From an uncultured Clostridia bacterium (GTDB taxonomy: Bacteria > Bacillota > Clostridia > Christensenellales > Borkfalkiaceae): DNA of 39,623 nucleotides. The notes under the pieces are model-generated. The model did not search any database and had not been told where the DNA came from. It was given only the letters and a program-made list of their open reading frames with translations. A program made the translations under genes and the position numbers. Location of the stretch: NCBI GenBank assembly GCA_947630245.1, contig CANRGR010000007.1, positions 1 through 39,623 of the forward strand. The letters are read 5' to 3'. This document shows positions 1 to 6,941 of the stretch, one piece after another. Every line of letters starts with the position of its first letter. Position 1 is the stretch's first letter.

Positions 1-74
1 TGCGCCTGAAGAGATTCGAACTCCTGACACACGGCTTAGAAGGCCGTTGCTCTATCCACCTGAGCTACAGGCGC
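1..74 (-). tRNA. tRNA-Arg (anticodon TCT)
   Basis: Read on the minus strand this folds as a full cloverleaf. The 7-bp acceptor stem begins GCGCCTG at position 74, the anticodon stem ACGGC/GCCGT encloses loop CTTCTAA with anticodon TCT, and the T-loop is TTCGAAT. The discriminator base is at position 1, so any encoded CCA lies outside the window. It follows tRNA-Gly on the same strand and probably shares its promoter. Confidence 0.95.
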
Positions 75-108
75 ATACCCTCTGCCTTACACTGACTTGA
101 CTGCAAAA

Positions 109-182
<74 letters not shown>

Positions 183-200
183 ATCAACCAACGCTTGTCT

Positions 201-229
201 ATTCTAACAAAGTTTTCTCCGCTTGTCAA
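201..229 (-). promoter_or_regulatory. Promoter of the tRNA-Gly/tRNA-Arg transcript
   Basis: On the minus strand: -35 TTGACA (229-224), a 17-bp spacer, and -10 TAGAAT (206-201). The predicted start is about 12 bp upstream of the mature tRNA-Gly 5' end at 182. Confidence 0.85.
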
Positions 230-324
230 TTATTTTTCGGGTCTTTTTGCCGATTTTTTTAGATTTTCTCACCCGTCCCGATTTTTATGTCCGACAATTT
301 CTTTGAAAAAAACGTTACAATACG

Positions 325-353
325 TTGACATCCGAACGATGATTTGTTAAAAT
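325..353 (+). promoter_or_regulatory. Sigma-A-type promoter of the 391-1767 gene
   Basis: -35 TTGACA (325-330), 17-bp spacer, -10 TAAAAT (348-353). The start codon is 37 bp downstream, preceded by a good ribosome binding site (AAAGGAGA near 376-383). Confidence 0.8.
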
Positions 354-390
354 AGTGTGTATCTTTTGAATCATAAAGGAGAAAGACAAA

Positions 391-1767
391 ATGTCCAAAG
401 GTACTTATCGTCTTGTCGTATGGATTCTGAACGCTGTCGTCGCGGTCGCCTGCCTATTGGCGATCATCGGCTATTTCTTCGCTCCGTTCTGGTCCGTCAA
501 CGCAACATATACCGTCCATGCGGAAGATCTCAAAAAAATGTTGGGATCGGAGTCCGATCTCTTCAATGTCGACGAAGTGATCGACGAAAAAGGGCTCGAT
601 GTGCCGCTCAAAGTGGAGATCACGATGGGGCATCTCTTCAAGTCGTTTGATTCCGACTCCAAAGCCGTGGTCGATCACATCATTGAGGGGAACGTCGACA
701 AGGTCGTCGACAGTTTGACCTCCACGATCGGCAGCGTCTCCAAAACCGTGGTGCAGTCCGCCGCAAAAAAGGTCGTGAAGGAGCAGGTCCATAAGCAGGT
801 GAAGGATTACCTTCAAAAGAGCACGGAGGGGATCACGGACGCAGACGTTCAAACCCGTCTCGACAACGCCAACATCAGCGACGAATACATCGAACAAAAG
901 ACGGACGAACTCGTCCAGCTCGTTTACAGCGAGGGCGGAACCAACGTCGACGCAATCTCCGACAATGTCATCGACACGGTTGAGGACGTCTATGGAAAGC
1001 TCAAAGAGAACGATCCAGATTTCGCCGATGCGGAACTCACGGAAGAGGACAAGAACGCCATTCGCGATAAAGTGAACGAAACCGTCTCCAAATTGGCGGA
1101 TGAGAACGGTCACATCAACGCGGACGAACTCGTTTCCCAGCTCCTCCTCAGCTTCCTGAAAGACCAGAACGGAGACAAGACCGGGAGCGCGTCCGCCGAG
1201 GCATCCGGGATTGTATCCCTCGCCGCCGAACCGAACGACGCGGCAGACAGTCCTTCGGGCAATACGAGTGCGAGCGATCAACTGAAAAAGGAAGTGCAGA
1301 CCTATATCGTCAACGCGATTCCCGAAAATCTTCCCGGGATTCTCGTCTGGGCGCTCCGCGGTCTGATTCTCCTGTTCTTCCTCTCGTCCTGCGCATGGAT
1401 CTATATCCTCGTCAAACTCATCGTGAAGTTCATCAAGAAAGGGGAGCCGACCGTAAAGCTCAAAATGCCGATCATTCTCGGTTGGATGCCGTTCTTCCTC
1501 CTGGTGCTTGCGCCTTCGATCGCGCTTTTGATTCTCCGCTCCACATCGCTCGCCGCGGCGGGGGGAGCGCTTGAAATCCTCTCCTCGCTCGCGATCTCCT
1601 TCTCGTCCATCGGTTGGATTGCGCTTGCCTGCGCCTGCGTCTGCTTTGCGATCTCGATCGTCTACATGGTATTCCGCAGAATGAACCGCAACAACAGCGA
1701 CGCGCCCGAAGAGAACGACGCGGAGAGCCAGCTCCAACCCGCACAGGCGGAGGACGACGAATATTGA
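391..1767 (+). CDS. Membrane protein of unknown function with a large charged loop
   Basis: 458 aa; I do not recognise a family. An N-terminal hydrophobic helix (about residues 9-31) is followed by some 280 mostly charged, probably helical residues rich in Lys, Asp, Glu and Val (repeated VVxS and DKV-like patches). A Ser/Ala/Gly-rich linker (about 265-300) leads to three further membrane helices (about 318-342, 355-378 and 390-422) and an acidic tail. By this topology the charged section would lie outside the membrane as one extracytoplasmic domain. The start is supported by the AAAGGAGA ribosome site 8 nt upstream and a strong promoter. It is a single-gene unit closed by a terminator at 1807-1836. 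Codon usage matches the GC-rich neighbours, so it is probably native. Confidence 0.85.
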   Translation: MSKGTYRLVVWILNAVVAVACLLAIIGYFFAPFWSVNATYTVHAEDLKKMLGSESDLFNVDEVIDEKGLDVPLKVEITMGHLFKSFDSDSKAVVDHIIEGNVDKVVDSLTSTIGSVSKTVVQSAAKKVVKEQVHKQVKDYLQKSTEGITDADVQTRLDNANISDEYIEQKTDELVQLVYSEGGTNVDAISDNVIDTVEDVYGKLKENDPDFADAELTEEDKNAIRDKVNETVSKLADENGHINADELVSQLLLSFLKDQNGDKTGSASAEASGIVSLAAEPNDAADSPSGNTSASDQLKKEVQTYIVNAIPENLPGILVWALRGLILLFFLSSCAWIYILVKLIVKFIKKGEPTVKLKMPIILGWMPFFLLVLAPSIALLILRSTSLAAAGGALEILSSLAISFSSIGWIALACACVCFAISIVYMVFRRMNRNNSDAPEENDAESQLQPAQAEDDEY

Positions 1768-1806
1768 GAAGGTTTTCACAGAATACAGTATAGATAAGAA
1801 TTGAGC

Positions 1807-1836
1807 GAAACCGCCCCGATTTACGGGGCGGTTTTC
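1807..1836 (+). terminator. Intrinsic terminator after the 391-1767 gene
   Basis: CCGCCCC (1811-1817), loop GATTTAC, GGGGCGG (1825-1831), flanked by AAA before and TTTT after. The A/T flanks make it usable from both strands, and it also ends the relic frame on the minus strand. Confidence 0.8.
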
Positions 1837-2018
1837 ATGTTTGCCGTTTTGTCATACGCCGAGGAGACGGAGATCCGATACGCCTGTCCGTTGCGGAAGC
1901 GGATGAAGTCGTTGTCTACGTTGTTTTCGCTGTCAACACCGTCGTTGCTTGACAATCTGCAATAGAGGGCAGTTATTTTCTCACATCCGAAATAAGAATG
2001 GTTATCGGTGTGGAGGTC
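1821..2018 (-). pseudogene. Decayed N-terminus of a large serine recombinase
   Basis: This minus-strand open frame has no credible start. It contains KITALYCRLS followed by SNDGVDSENNV. Large serine recombinases of Clostridia-type conjugative and mobilisable elements (TndX/TnpX family) start with a closely similar stretch (KITALYxRLSRDDxxxxESNSI), where the Ser of RLS is the nucleophile; here that Ser codon is at 1950-1952. After about residue 35 the similarity stops and the frame runs into the terminator at 1811-1831 within 30 codons. The rest of the resolvase domain and the recombinase/zinc-ribbon domains are missing. I read it as the stump of a deleted integrative element. The match is from memory of the family consensus and is short. 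Confidence 0.5.
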
Positions 2019-2075
2019 TTATTGTTGAGATGGTCCTCGGTACCGACGACAGACCCGCCCGAAAAAAGTCAAGTT

Positions 2076-2495
2076 TCATTCAGCCTCAAAATAGAATTCA
2101 TGCCCCATGCAATAAATCTTATCCTTCCAGTCAAATGCATATAAGGTAAAATACTGATTGTTGCCTTCATCCATTTCGACATAAAAAGTAATGCTCCTCT
2201 CGGCTATATAACCATAGTCTATTTTTTTCACACCGTCCGTAACATTATAAAATCCGAAATAGGCATCGTCATCTACAGACGCCACAAAACCATCTGTTAC
2301 ATCCAAAGGTTCTGTTAAAGAAAGAACTATTTTTGATTCAGGCGTAAAAAAGGTATCATCTTCATAGTCTTTTATATTAAAATCGCCCGGTTGAAAATCA
2401 AGAGAATAATCCCGCCAATCCTTGCAAGCAGAAAGGCAAAAGCCTACGCATACCAAAAAAATCGTTAGAATCAAACGTTGTGTTCGCATCCGCAT
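2076..2495 (-). CDS. Small predicted lipoprotein, unknown function
   Basis: 139 aa. A basic start (MRMRTQR), a hydrophobic core and lipobox LSAC give a type II signal peptide with Cys at about residue 24. The mature part is acidic, rich in Asp, Tyr and Phe, and predicted soluble on the outer face of the membrane. I do not recognise a family. The start lies inside the last 25 nt of the upstream 44-aa ORF and has no ribosome site of its own, which suggests translational coupling; a second Met two codons on is an alternative start. The sequence is clearly more AT-rich than the surrounding genes and uses AAA, TTT and ATA codons freely, so recent transfer is likely. Confidence 0.75.
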   Translation of the reverse strand: MRMRTQRLILTIFLVCVGFCLSACKDWRDYSLDFQPGDFNIKDYEDDTFFTPESKIVLSLTEPLDVTDGFVASVDDDAYFGFYNVTDGVKKIDYGYIAERSITFYVEMDEGNNQYFTLYAFDWKDKIYCMGHEFYFEAE

Positions 2496-2605
2496 CTAAG
2501 CTCACCATCCACCATAAAGATTTCTCTATGAACATGTTCCGTTTCTTTGCAAATTATCGACCAGTCATATCCAGTTAAAAATGGTCTGTCTATTATAGTC
2601 TTCAT
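2471..2605 (-). CDS. 44-aa small protein, unknown
   Basis: Start ATG at 2605, stop TGA at 2471-2473. The predicted protein begins MKTIIDRPFLTGYDWSIICK and ends in a Cys-rich GCEHNV tail with no hydrophobic segment. A strong ribosome site (GAGGAG, 2611-2616 on the minus strand) sits about 6 nt before the ATG. The downstream lipoprotein gene starts inside its 3' end in another frame, so this ORF may act at least partly as a coupled leader. It shares the island's AT-rich composition. Confidence 0.55.
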   Translation of the reverse strand: MKTIIDRPFLTGYDWSIICKETEHVHREIFMVDGELRCGCEHNV

Positions 2606-3099
2606 TTTTTTCTCCTCGCTCTCTTAATTTTGATTTTACATATTTATCTGCTTTAAGTTGCCAAGCTGCATTATCTCTTTCCTATATTATCAAATTGCAT
2701 TGGTAGACACCCCCGTTTCTCAGATTCTTCGGCAGAAAGATAAAATCTTTTTTCAAAAACATCCCTATAAACGATTCAATTATATCATAACACGCGCCAT
2801 TTGTCAATAGATATTTGGAAGACGTTATTCAATATATTAGAAATAAAGGTTTGGTGGCGGCTATTCAATCTTCCATAGCCATGCGATACTTCGTGAAACA
2901 GAAAAAATGAGCCGTGGTCGCCCACGACTATTTTTCACGTATCCGTATAGGAACTCTCCGCGTGTAATTTGGATTTTTGTTGCAGTTTCAGTTTAACAGA
3001 TTCTTTTCGCCCTGTCAAGCGGGATTTCGGTTTCGGGCAAAATTTATTCGTAGCCGCCGAACGCGCCGCCGAAATTTGCGAATCCAGGCGCTGCGGAAC
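2606..3099. other. Long intergenic stretch, AT-rich in its left half
   Basis: There is no convincing gene here. It holds the minus-strand promoter at 2779-2807, a possible 26-aa ORF (2762 to 2682, minus strand) with a poor ribosome site, and a small hairpin CGTGG/CCACG at 2913-2926 followed by TATTTTT. From about 2950 onward composition returns to the GC-rich norm, which puts the right edge of the AT-rich island near 2930-2950. Confidence 0.5.
2779..2807 (-). promoter_or_regulatory. Perfect consensus promoter of the AT-rich cassette
   Basis: Minus strand: -35 TTGACA (2807-2802), exactly 17 bp, -10 TATAAT (2784-2779). It points at the 44-aa ORF and the lipoprotein gene with a leader of about 165 nt. 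Confidence 0.8.
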
Positions 3100-3128
3100 T
3101 TGACGGAGACGGGAATGCGTGATATAAT
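3100..3128 (+). promoter_or_regulatory. Promoter of the thioesterase-SDR operon
   Basis: -35 TTGACG (3100-3105), 17-bp spacer, -10 TATAAT (3123-3128). The ATG follows 22 nt after the -10, with AGGAGA (3138-3143) in between. Confidence 0.85.
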
Positions 3129-3150
3129 GAATCAAACAGGAGAAAAAAAT

Positions 3151-3663
3151 ATGAATGTCGTACAAAAACAGAGAAACAGCAAGATGTGCGCGGTCTGCGG
3201 GCTCGACAACCGCTTCGGTCTGCGCGCGCCGTTTTACAGCATGGAGGACGGGAGCGTCGCGTCCGTCTTTCGCTTCCGCGAAGAACATCAGAGCTATCCC
3301 GGCAGGGTCCACGGCGGATTGATCACCGCCATGCTCGACGAACTGGGACTCCGCGCGCTTTGGGCAAAAGAGGGCGGCGAGTTCACTTACGGCGTCACGC
3401 TCTCGCTCGAAACAAAGTACCGCAAGCCCGTCCCGTACGGCGCCGATCTCATCGGAAGGGGCGCCGTTGCCAAAGAGAGCGGGAACTTTCTCACCGCGGA
3501 GTGCACGATTTCCTCCGCGGAGGGTACCGTCCTCGCCGCCGCGACGATCAAATATCTCAAACTCACGCCGCAGCAGATCCAAGCGGGCGTCAACGAGCAC
3601 GAGGAGATGTGCTATCTCATCGAGGACGGCGTCAAAGAGATCGACTTGAAGGAGAACAGGTGA
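3151..3663 (+). CDS. Hotdog-fold thioesterase (PaaI/YiiD-like)
   Basis: 170 aa, single hotdog domain (about residues 25-140). The motif VHGGLITAMLDE is the typical helix start of PaaI-type acyl-CoA thioesterases, where the His-Gly-Gly turn and the acidic residue on the helix shape the active site. A Cys pair near the N-terminus (CAVCG) followed by a conserved-looking GL is common in this subgroup. It probably hydrolyses an acyl- or aryl-CoA thioester in the cytoplasm; the substrate cannot be read from sequence. I chose ATG 3151 because AGGAGA lies 7 nt upstream and the promoter rules out starts further left. Its stop overlaps the GTG start of the next gene, so the two are coupled. Confidence 0.85.
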   Translation: MNVVQKQRNSKMCAVCGLDNRFGLRAPFYSMEDGSVASVFRFREEHQSYPGRVHGGLITAMLDELGLRALWAKEGGEFTYGVTLSLETKYRKPVPYGADLIGRGAVAKESGNFLTAECTISSAEGTVLAAATIKYLKLTPQQIQAGVNEHEEMCYLIEDGVKEIDLKENR

Positions 3664-4451
3664 ATTACACTCTCGTCACGGGCGCATGCGGCGGGCTCGG
3701 CGGAGCGTTCGTGCGCCTTCTCGCCCGCCGGGGCGAACCGCTCTTCCTCACGGGACGGAGCGAGGACAGGCTCCGTGCGCTCTCGGAGGAACTGTGTGCG
3801 GCGAATCACGCTCTGCCCGTGGATTTCTTTCCCTGCGATCTGAGCAACGAACGGGCGCGCGGGCGTCTCTTTGCCTATTGCGACAGCCGCCGCGTCCGCT
3901 TTGCTCGCATGATCTACGTCGCGGGCGCGGACATCCAGAAATCCTTCGAAAAATACACCGAGGAGAAACTTCTCTTGCAGGCGCGGGTCAACTTCGAGGG
4001 CGCCGTCTCGCTGATCCGCTCCGTAATGGCGCGGTCCGACCTCGACGGCAGCACGGAATTCCTCTGTATCGGCAGCGTCTCTGGGCTCATGCCCATGCCG
4101 TACTTCGCGTTGTACAGCGCCACGAAAAAGGCGCTCTGGCAGTTCTGCGCCGCGCTGCGCGAAGAGCTGAAAGGGCGGGCGCATGTCACCTGCGTCCTCC
4201 CGGGCGCAATTCCGACGCGGGAGGACGTACGGGAATATATCAAAGGGCAGGGGCTGTGGGGGAGACTTGCCGCGCTGCCGCCCGAGACGGTCGCGGAAAA
4301 AAGTCTTTCCGCTCTGCACAAGAACCGCCGATCCGTCGTGATCGGATTCTGGAACAAACTCATGCGGGTCGGAACCGCGCTCGTCCCGCTTCCCCTCAAA
4401 CTGCGGTTCATCGCAAAAAGGTGGAGAAAGTGTGAAAAGGACGCCTTCTGA
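3660..4451 (+). CDS. Short-chain dehydrogenase/reductase (SDR)
   Basis: 263 aa, classical SDR. The cofactor motif TGACGGLG is at residues 7-14, VAGA (87-90) replaces the usual NAG, catalytic Ser is in GSVSG (139), and YSATK gives Tyr152 and Lys156. A basic amphipathic C-terminus (KLRFIAKRWRK) could contact membrane. It should reduce or oxidise a hydroxyl/carbonyl with NAD(P)(H); the substrate is unknown, though pairing with a thioesterase hints at acyl or lipid chemistry. Start GTG 3660 overlaps the previous stop (GTGA), with AAGGAG just upstream (3648-3653). The final codons form the left arm of the terminator hairpin. Confidence 0.88.
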   Translation: MNYTLVTGACGGLGGAFVRLLARRGEPLFLTGRSEDRLRALSEELCAANHALPVDFFPCDLSNERARGRLFAYCDSRRVRFARMIYVAGADIQKSFEKYTEEKLLLQARVNFEGAVSLIRSVMARSDLDGSTEFLCIGSVSGLMPMPYFALYSATKKALWQFCAALREELKGRAHVTCVLPGAIPTREDVREYIKGQGLWGRLAALPPETVAEKSLSALHKNRRSVVIGFWNKLMRVGTALVPLPLKLRFIAKRWRKCEKDAF

Positions 4452-4463
4452 GGCGTCCTTTCC
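4436..4463. terminator. Bidirectional terminator between convergent genes
   Basis: AAGGACGCCT (4437-4446), loop TCTG, AGGCGTCCTT (4451-4460), a 10-bp perfect stem with A-rich left and T-rich right flanks. It overlaps the end of the SDR gene and serves the minus-strand gene at 4476-4994 from the other side. Confidence 0.8.
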
Positions 4464-4475
4464 GCATGAGTGAGA

Positions 4476-4994
4476 TTATTTTTTCTTGTTTTTCATCTCC
4501 TCCTCTTCCTCGGGTGTGGAGAAGGAGAAGCCGATGCCGGGCTTGCGGCGCATGAGTTCCTTGACAAAATCGTCGTACCAGATCTCCTTGACGACAATCA
4601 CCGTATATTTCGTTCTGAAATCGTCGAAATACACGGCGAGTTTGTTGAGCCCTTTGAAGAGATGGACGGAATAGATCGACTTGATCTCATATTTTTGCTT
4701 GATGAATCCGAACTGCAAAATCAACCGGTCTTCGGTGAGGACATACTGCGAACGGATGAGCAGTGCGACGATGACCGCCGAGAAGAACACGCTCACGAAG
4801 TAGAGTATGACATATTGGATCCATTGATAGACCGAATCCGCGCCGTCGCCCAAGAATCCGATAAACCGCCAGGTCGTGAGACCGAATCCCGCGGCACAGA
4901 GCACCAGAGCGACATAGAATACCGCCAGCATGAAGGGCGTAAACTTAAACGGATATTTCTTTGTTCCGGAGACATCGTTTTCGGGATTTTCCAT
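4476..4994 (-). CDS. Membrane protein with a bacterial PH-like domain
   Basis: 172 aa. Two membrane helices (about residues 20-42 and 56-80) are followed by a segment around YVLTEDRLILQFGFIKQKYEI that resembles bacterial PH domains of the YdbS/bPH2 type, then a basic C-terminus ending KNKKK. The function of such proteins is poorly known; they sit at the cytoplasmic face of the membrane. I place the start at ATG 4994 because a -10 element (5006-5001) ends exactly 7 nt before it, so the transcript should start at the A of ATG. Upstream in-frame Met/Leu codons lie inside the promoter and lack a ribosome site. Confidence 0.7.
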   Translation of the reverse strand: MENPENDVSGTKKYPFKFTPFMLAVFYVALVLCAAGFGLTTWRFIGFLGDGADSVYQWIQYVILYFVSVFFSAVIVALLIRSQYVLTEDRLILQFGFIKQKYEIKSIYSVHLFKGLNKLAVYFDDFRTKYTVIVVKEIWYDDFVKELMRRKPGIGFSFSTPEEEEEMKNKKK

Positions 4995-5000
4995 AGTCAC

Positions 5001-5030
5001 AGTATAAAGCATTTCCCCGAAAAAAGCAAA
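5001..5030 (-). promoter_or_regulatory. Promoter giving a probable leaderless mRNA
   Basis: Minus strand: -35 TTGCTT (5030-5025), 18-bp spacer, -10 TATACT (5006-5001). The expected +1 coincides with the A of ATG 4994, and no Shine-Dalgarno sequence is present. Confidence 0.55.
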
Positions 5031-5087
5031 CAAATTTCACGGGCGGAAAAATTTTCCGGAAAATTCCCGTCCTTTTTTCGGAAGGAC

Positions 5088-5116
5088 TTGAAATCCCCCG
5101 CGGTTTTTGGTATAAT
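5088..5116 (+). promoter_or_regulatory. Promoter of the hydratase-like/macrodomain operon
   Basis: -35 TTGAAA (5088-5093), 17-bp spacer, -10 TATAAT (5111-5116). The ribosome site GGAGGAGAG (5138-5146) precedes ATG 5148. Confidence 0.85.
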
Positions 5117-5147
5117 GAGAACATATTGATTACTTACGGAGGAGAGT

Positions 5148-6941
5148 ATGGTCAGACTGATCCGTCAAGGCGTTTATTACATGGACGGAAAGCTCGTGAA
5201 GGAGAGCGAGGCGTTCATGACTTCGGATAAAAGAGAGTCCGCCGAGAAAAATACCGTCACTTACCGAATCTTATCGGCGCACACAAAGGAAATGGGGCAA
5301 TCGGCGGCGTTGAAGCCCGACGCAGTCCTTTTGTCCTGCGAGACGGACGTCCTGCGCACGCTCGACTTCGTGGGAATGAAGGAATTTTCCGTTCCGACTT
5401 ATCTCTTCGAAACGTTTTTCGACGGCGATTTCCTGCGCTCGGCGGCACAAAAATGGGGCGGCGTCTATGTCCCCGACAATCTCGCCGAATCGGGCGCGTT
5501 CGCCTGCGGGCAGGTTGCAAGGAGCGGACAGCTTCTCTTTGCTTCGGAAAAATTTTCCTGCGGCGCGCTCGGCGCGATGACCCTCAGAATGGAAGAGGGC
5601 GATCTCCTTCGGCTCTACACAAAGGGAACGGTCGATTTGTCCCGCCGCGGACTTCTCGCCGTATATCTGAAAGGGAAACTCCGCAAGGGCGTGGGACCGA
5701 CCGACGTTGCGCTTTCCGTCTTGCAGGCGCTGAAAAAGGCGGGGAACTTCGCCGAGGGGAAGTATCTCGAAGTGTTCGGCGCGGGCGTGGGCGGGCTCTC
5801 GATGGACTGCCGCACCGCGCTCGATCGCGCGCTCAAACACGCAGGGATCCTGTCATCCGTCTGGATCTGCGACGACAGGACGCGGGAATATTTCGAAACT
5901 CACCTGCGCGGGGAGGATTTCAAGCCTCTCGCGCCCGTACAGCCCGCCTACTACGACGGCGCGGTGACCGTCGATCTTTCGGACATCGAGCCGATGATCG
6001 CCGTCGGCGGGAAGATTCTGACGGTGAAAGATATGATCGAGCATCCCGCCGAAGGGTATACAAAGGACGGACGCGCCTTTTTGGGCGCCGCTACCGTGGA
6101 TCCGCCGTATGCGACCTATGAGACGGTCGCGGAGATGGCGGAGATCCTGCGGGATAAACAGATCGGCGGCGAAACGGCTTGCTGCGTTCTGCAATCTTCC
6201 AAACCCGTGACGCTTGCCCTCGCCGAAAACGGATATTTGGGCGTGCTTTTGCGCGCGGGCGTGGACTATAACGAGGTCGTGTTTGCGCAAATTGATGCCG
6301 GAGATGCCGACGACGGTTGGGATCACGGTCTTTGTCTCGACGCGAGAACGATCGCGGCGACCGTCGCAAACGGGGGATATCTCACTTCCGCGCTCGGGCT
6401 CGACTACCCGAAGCGGATCAAAAAATACAAATTCGACCCCGCGCCCTGTCAAAGCCGCGTCTTAGACGCTCTCGGAAGGGCGCAAAGCGGTGCGCCGCTT
6501 GCCTATGACGATGAAATCCGCCCGCTTCCGACGTTCCCGCCGCTCCCCGAGGATCTCGAACTTTCCGTCGGGGGCGAAGAGGGGGATTTTGCCGTCCTCA
6601 TCGACAATCCGGAGGAGTACGGCTGGTCGCAGGCAGTCGGGGACAGGGTGCGCGGCGCAAAGGCGGCGCTCTCCCGAAACTTCCCCGAAAAGTTGCGCAC
6701 CCATCTCATCGACTGGGGCATTCTGCCGCTTACCTATGGAAAATTCGAGTTCAGGGAGGGGGACGTGCTCACCCTTGAAAAGATCGCTTCGACCGTACGG
6801 GAGGGCGAGGAGCGGATCCTCGGAACAGTCGCCGGCAAACGGCGGAGCAAGGATCTCGTGTTGGAACTCGGACCGCTCTCCGCAAAGGAACGCAACATCC
6901 TGCTTGCGGGCGGAAAAAATAATCTCATGAGGAAAGCATAA
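5148..6941 (+). CDS. Aconitase-fold hydratase-like protein lacking Fe-S ligands
   Basis: 597 aa. Several stretches line up with the aconitase/hydratase family: ILSAH near the N-terminus, GVGPTDVALSVLQAL, a GAGVGGLSMDCR stretch, VTVDLSDIEPMIAV, LDARTIAATVANGGYLT, and a C-terminal swivel domain (about 465-597) with LSRNFPEKLRTHLIDWGILPLTYG. In true aconitases the cluster cysteines sit in a GSCTN-type motif; here the equivalent place (about residues 313-318) reads GAATVD, and the downstream GPC cysteine is not apparent either. The protein is also shorter than the roughly 750-residue clostridial 'hydratases' I recall. It may bind a carboxylate ligand without dehydratase chemistry, or have a new activity. 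ATG 5148 has a strong ribosome site. The gene overlaps the macrodomain gene by one base (TAATG). Confidence 0.65.
   Translation: MVRLIRQGVYYMDGKLVKESEAFMTSDKRESAEKNTVTYRILSAHTKEMGQSAALKPDAVLLSCETDVLRTLDFVGMKEFSVPTYLFETFFDGDFLRSAAQKWGGVYVPDNLAESGAFACGQVARSGQLLFASEKFSCGALGAMTLRMEEGDLLRLYTKGTVDLSRRGLLAVYLKGKLRKGVGPTDVALSVLQALKKAGNFAEGKYLEVFGAGVGGLSMDCRTALDRALKHAGILSSVWICDDRTREYFETHLRGEDFKPLAPVQPAYYDGAVTVDLSDIEPMIAVGGKILTVKDMIEHPAEGYTKDGRAFLGAATVDPPYATYETVAEMAEILRDKQIGGETACCVLQSSKPVTLALAENGYLGVLLRAGVDYNEVVFAQIDAGDADDGWDHGLCLDARTIAATVANGGYLTSALGLDYPKRIKKYKFDPAPCQSRVLDALGRAQSGAPLAYDDEIRPLPTFPPLPEDLELSVGGEEGDFAVLIDNPEEYGWSQAVGDRVRGAKAALSRNFPEKLRTHLIDWGILPLTYGKFEFREGDVLTLEKIASTVREGEERILGTVAGKRRSKDLVLELGPLSAKERNILLAGGKNNLMRKA

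Noticed and set aside
2682-2762. 26-aa minus-strand ORF downstream of the perfect promoter
   Set aside because: Start codon has no properly spaced ribosome site and the peptide has no recognisable feature; mentioned only in the intergenic entry.
2785-2925. Minus-strand frame with an HEVSH (HExxH-like) motif starting from GTG
   Set aside because: No ribosome site, an in-frame stop just upstream, and the consensus promoter at 2779-2807 lies inside its 3' end. Most likely chance or unrecognisable relic.
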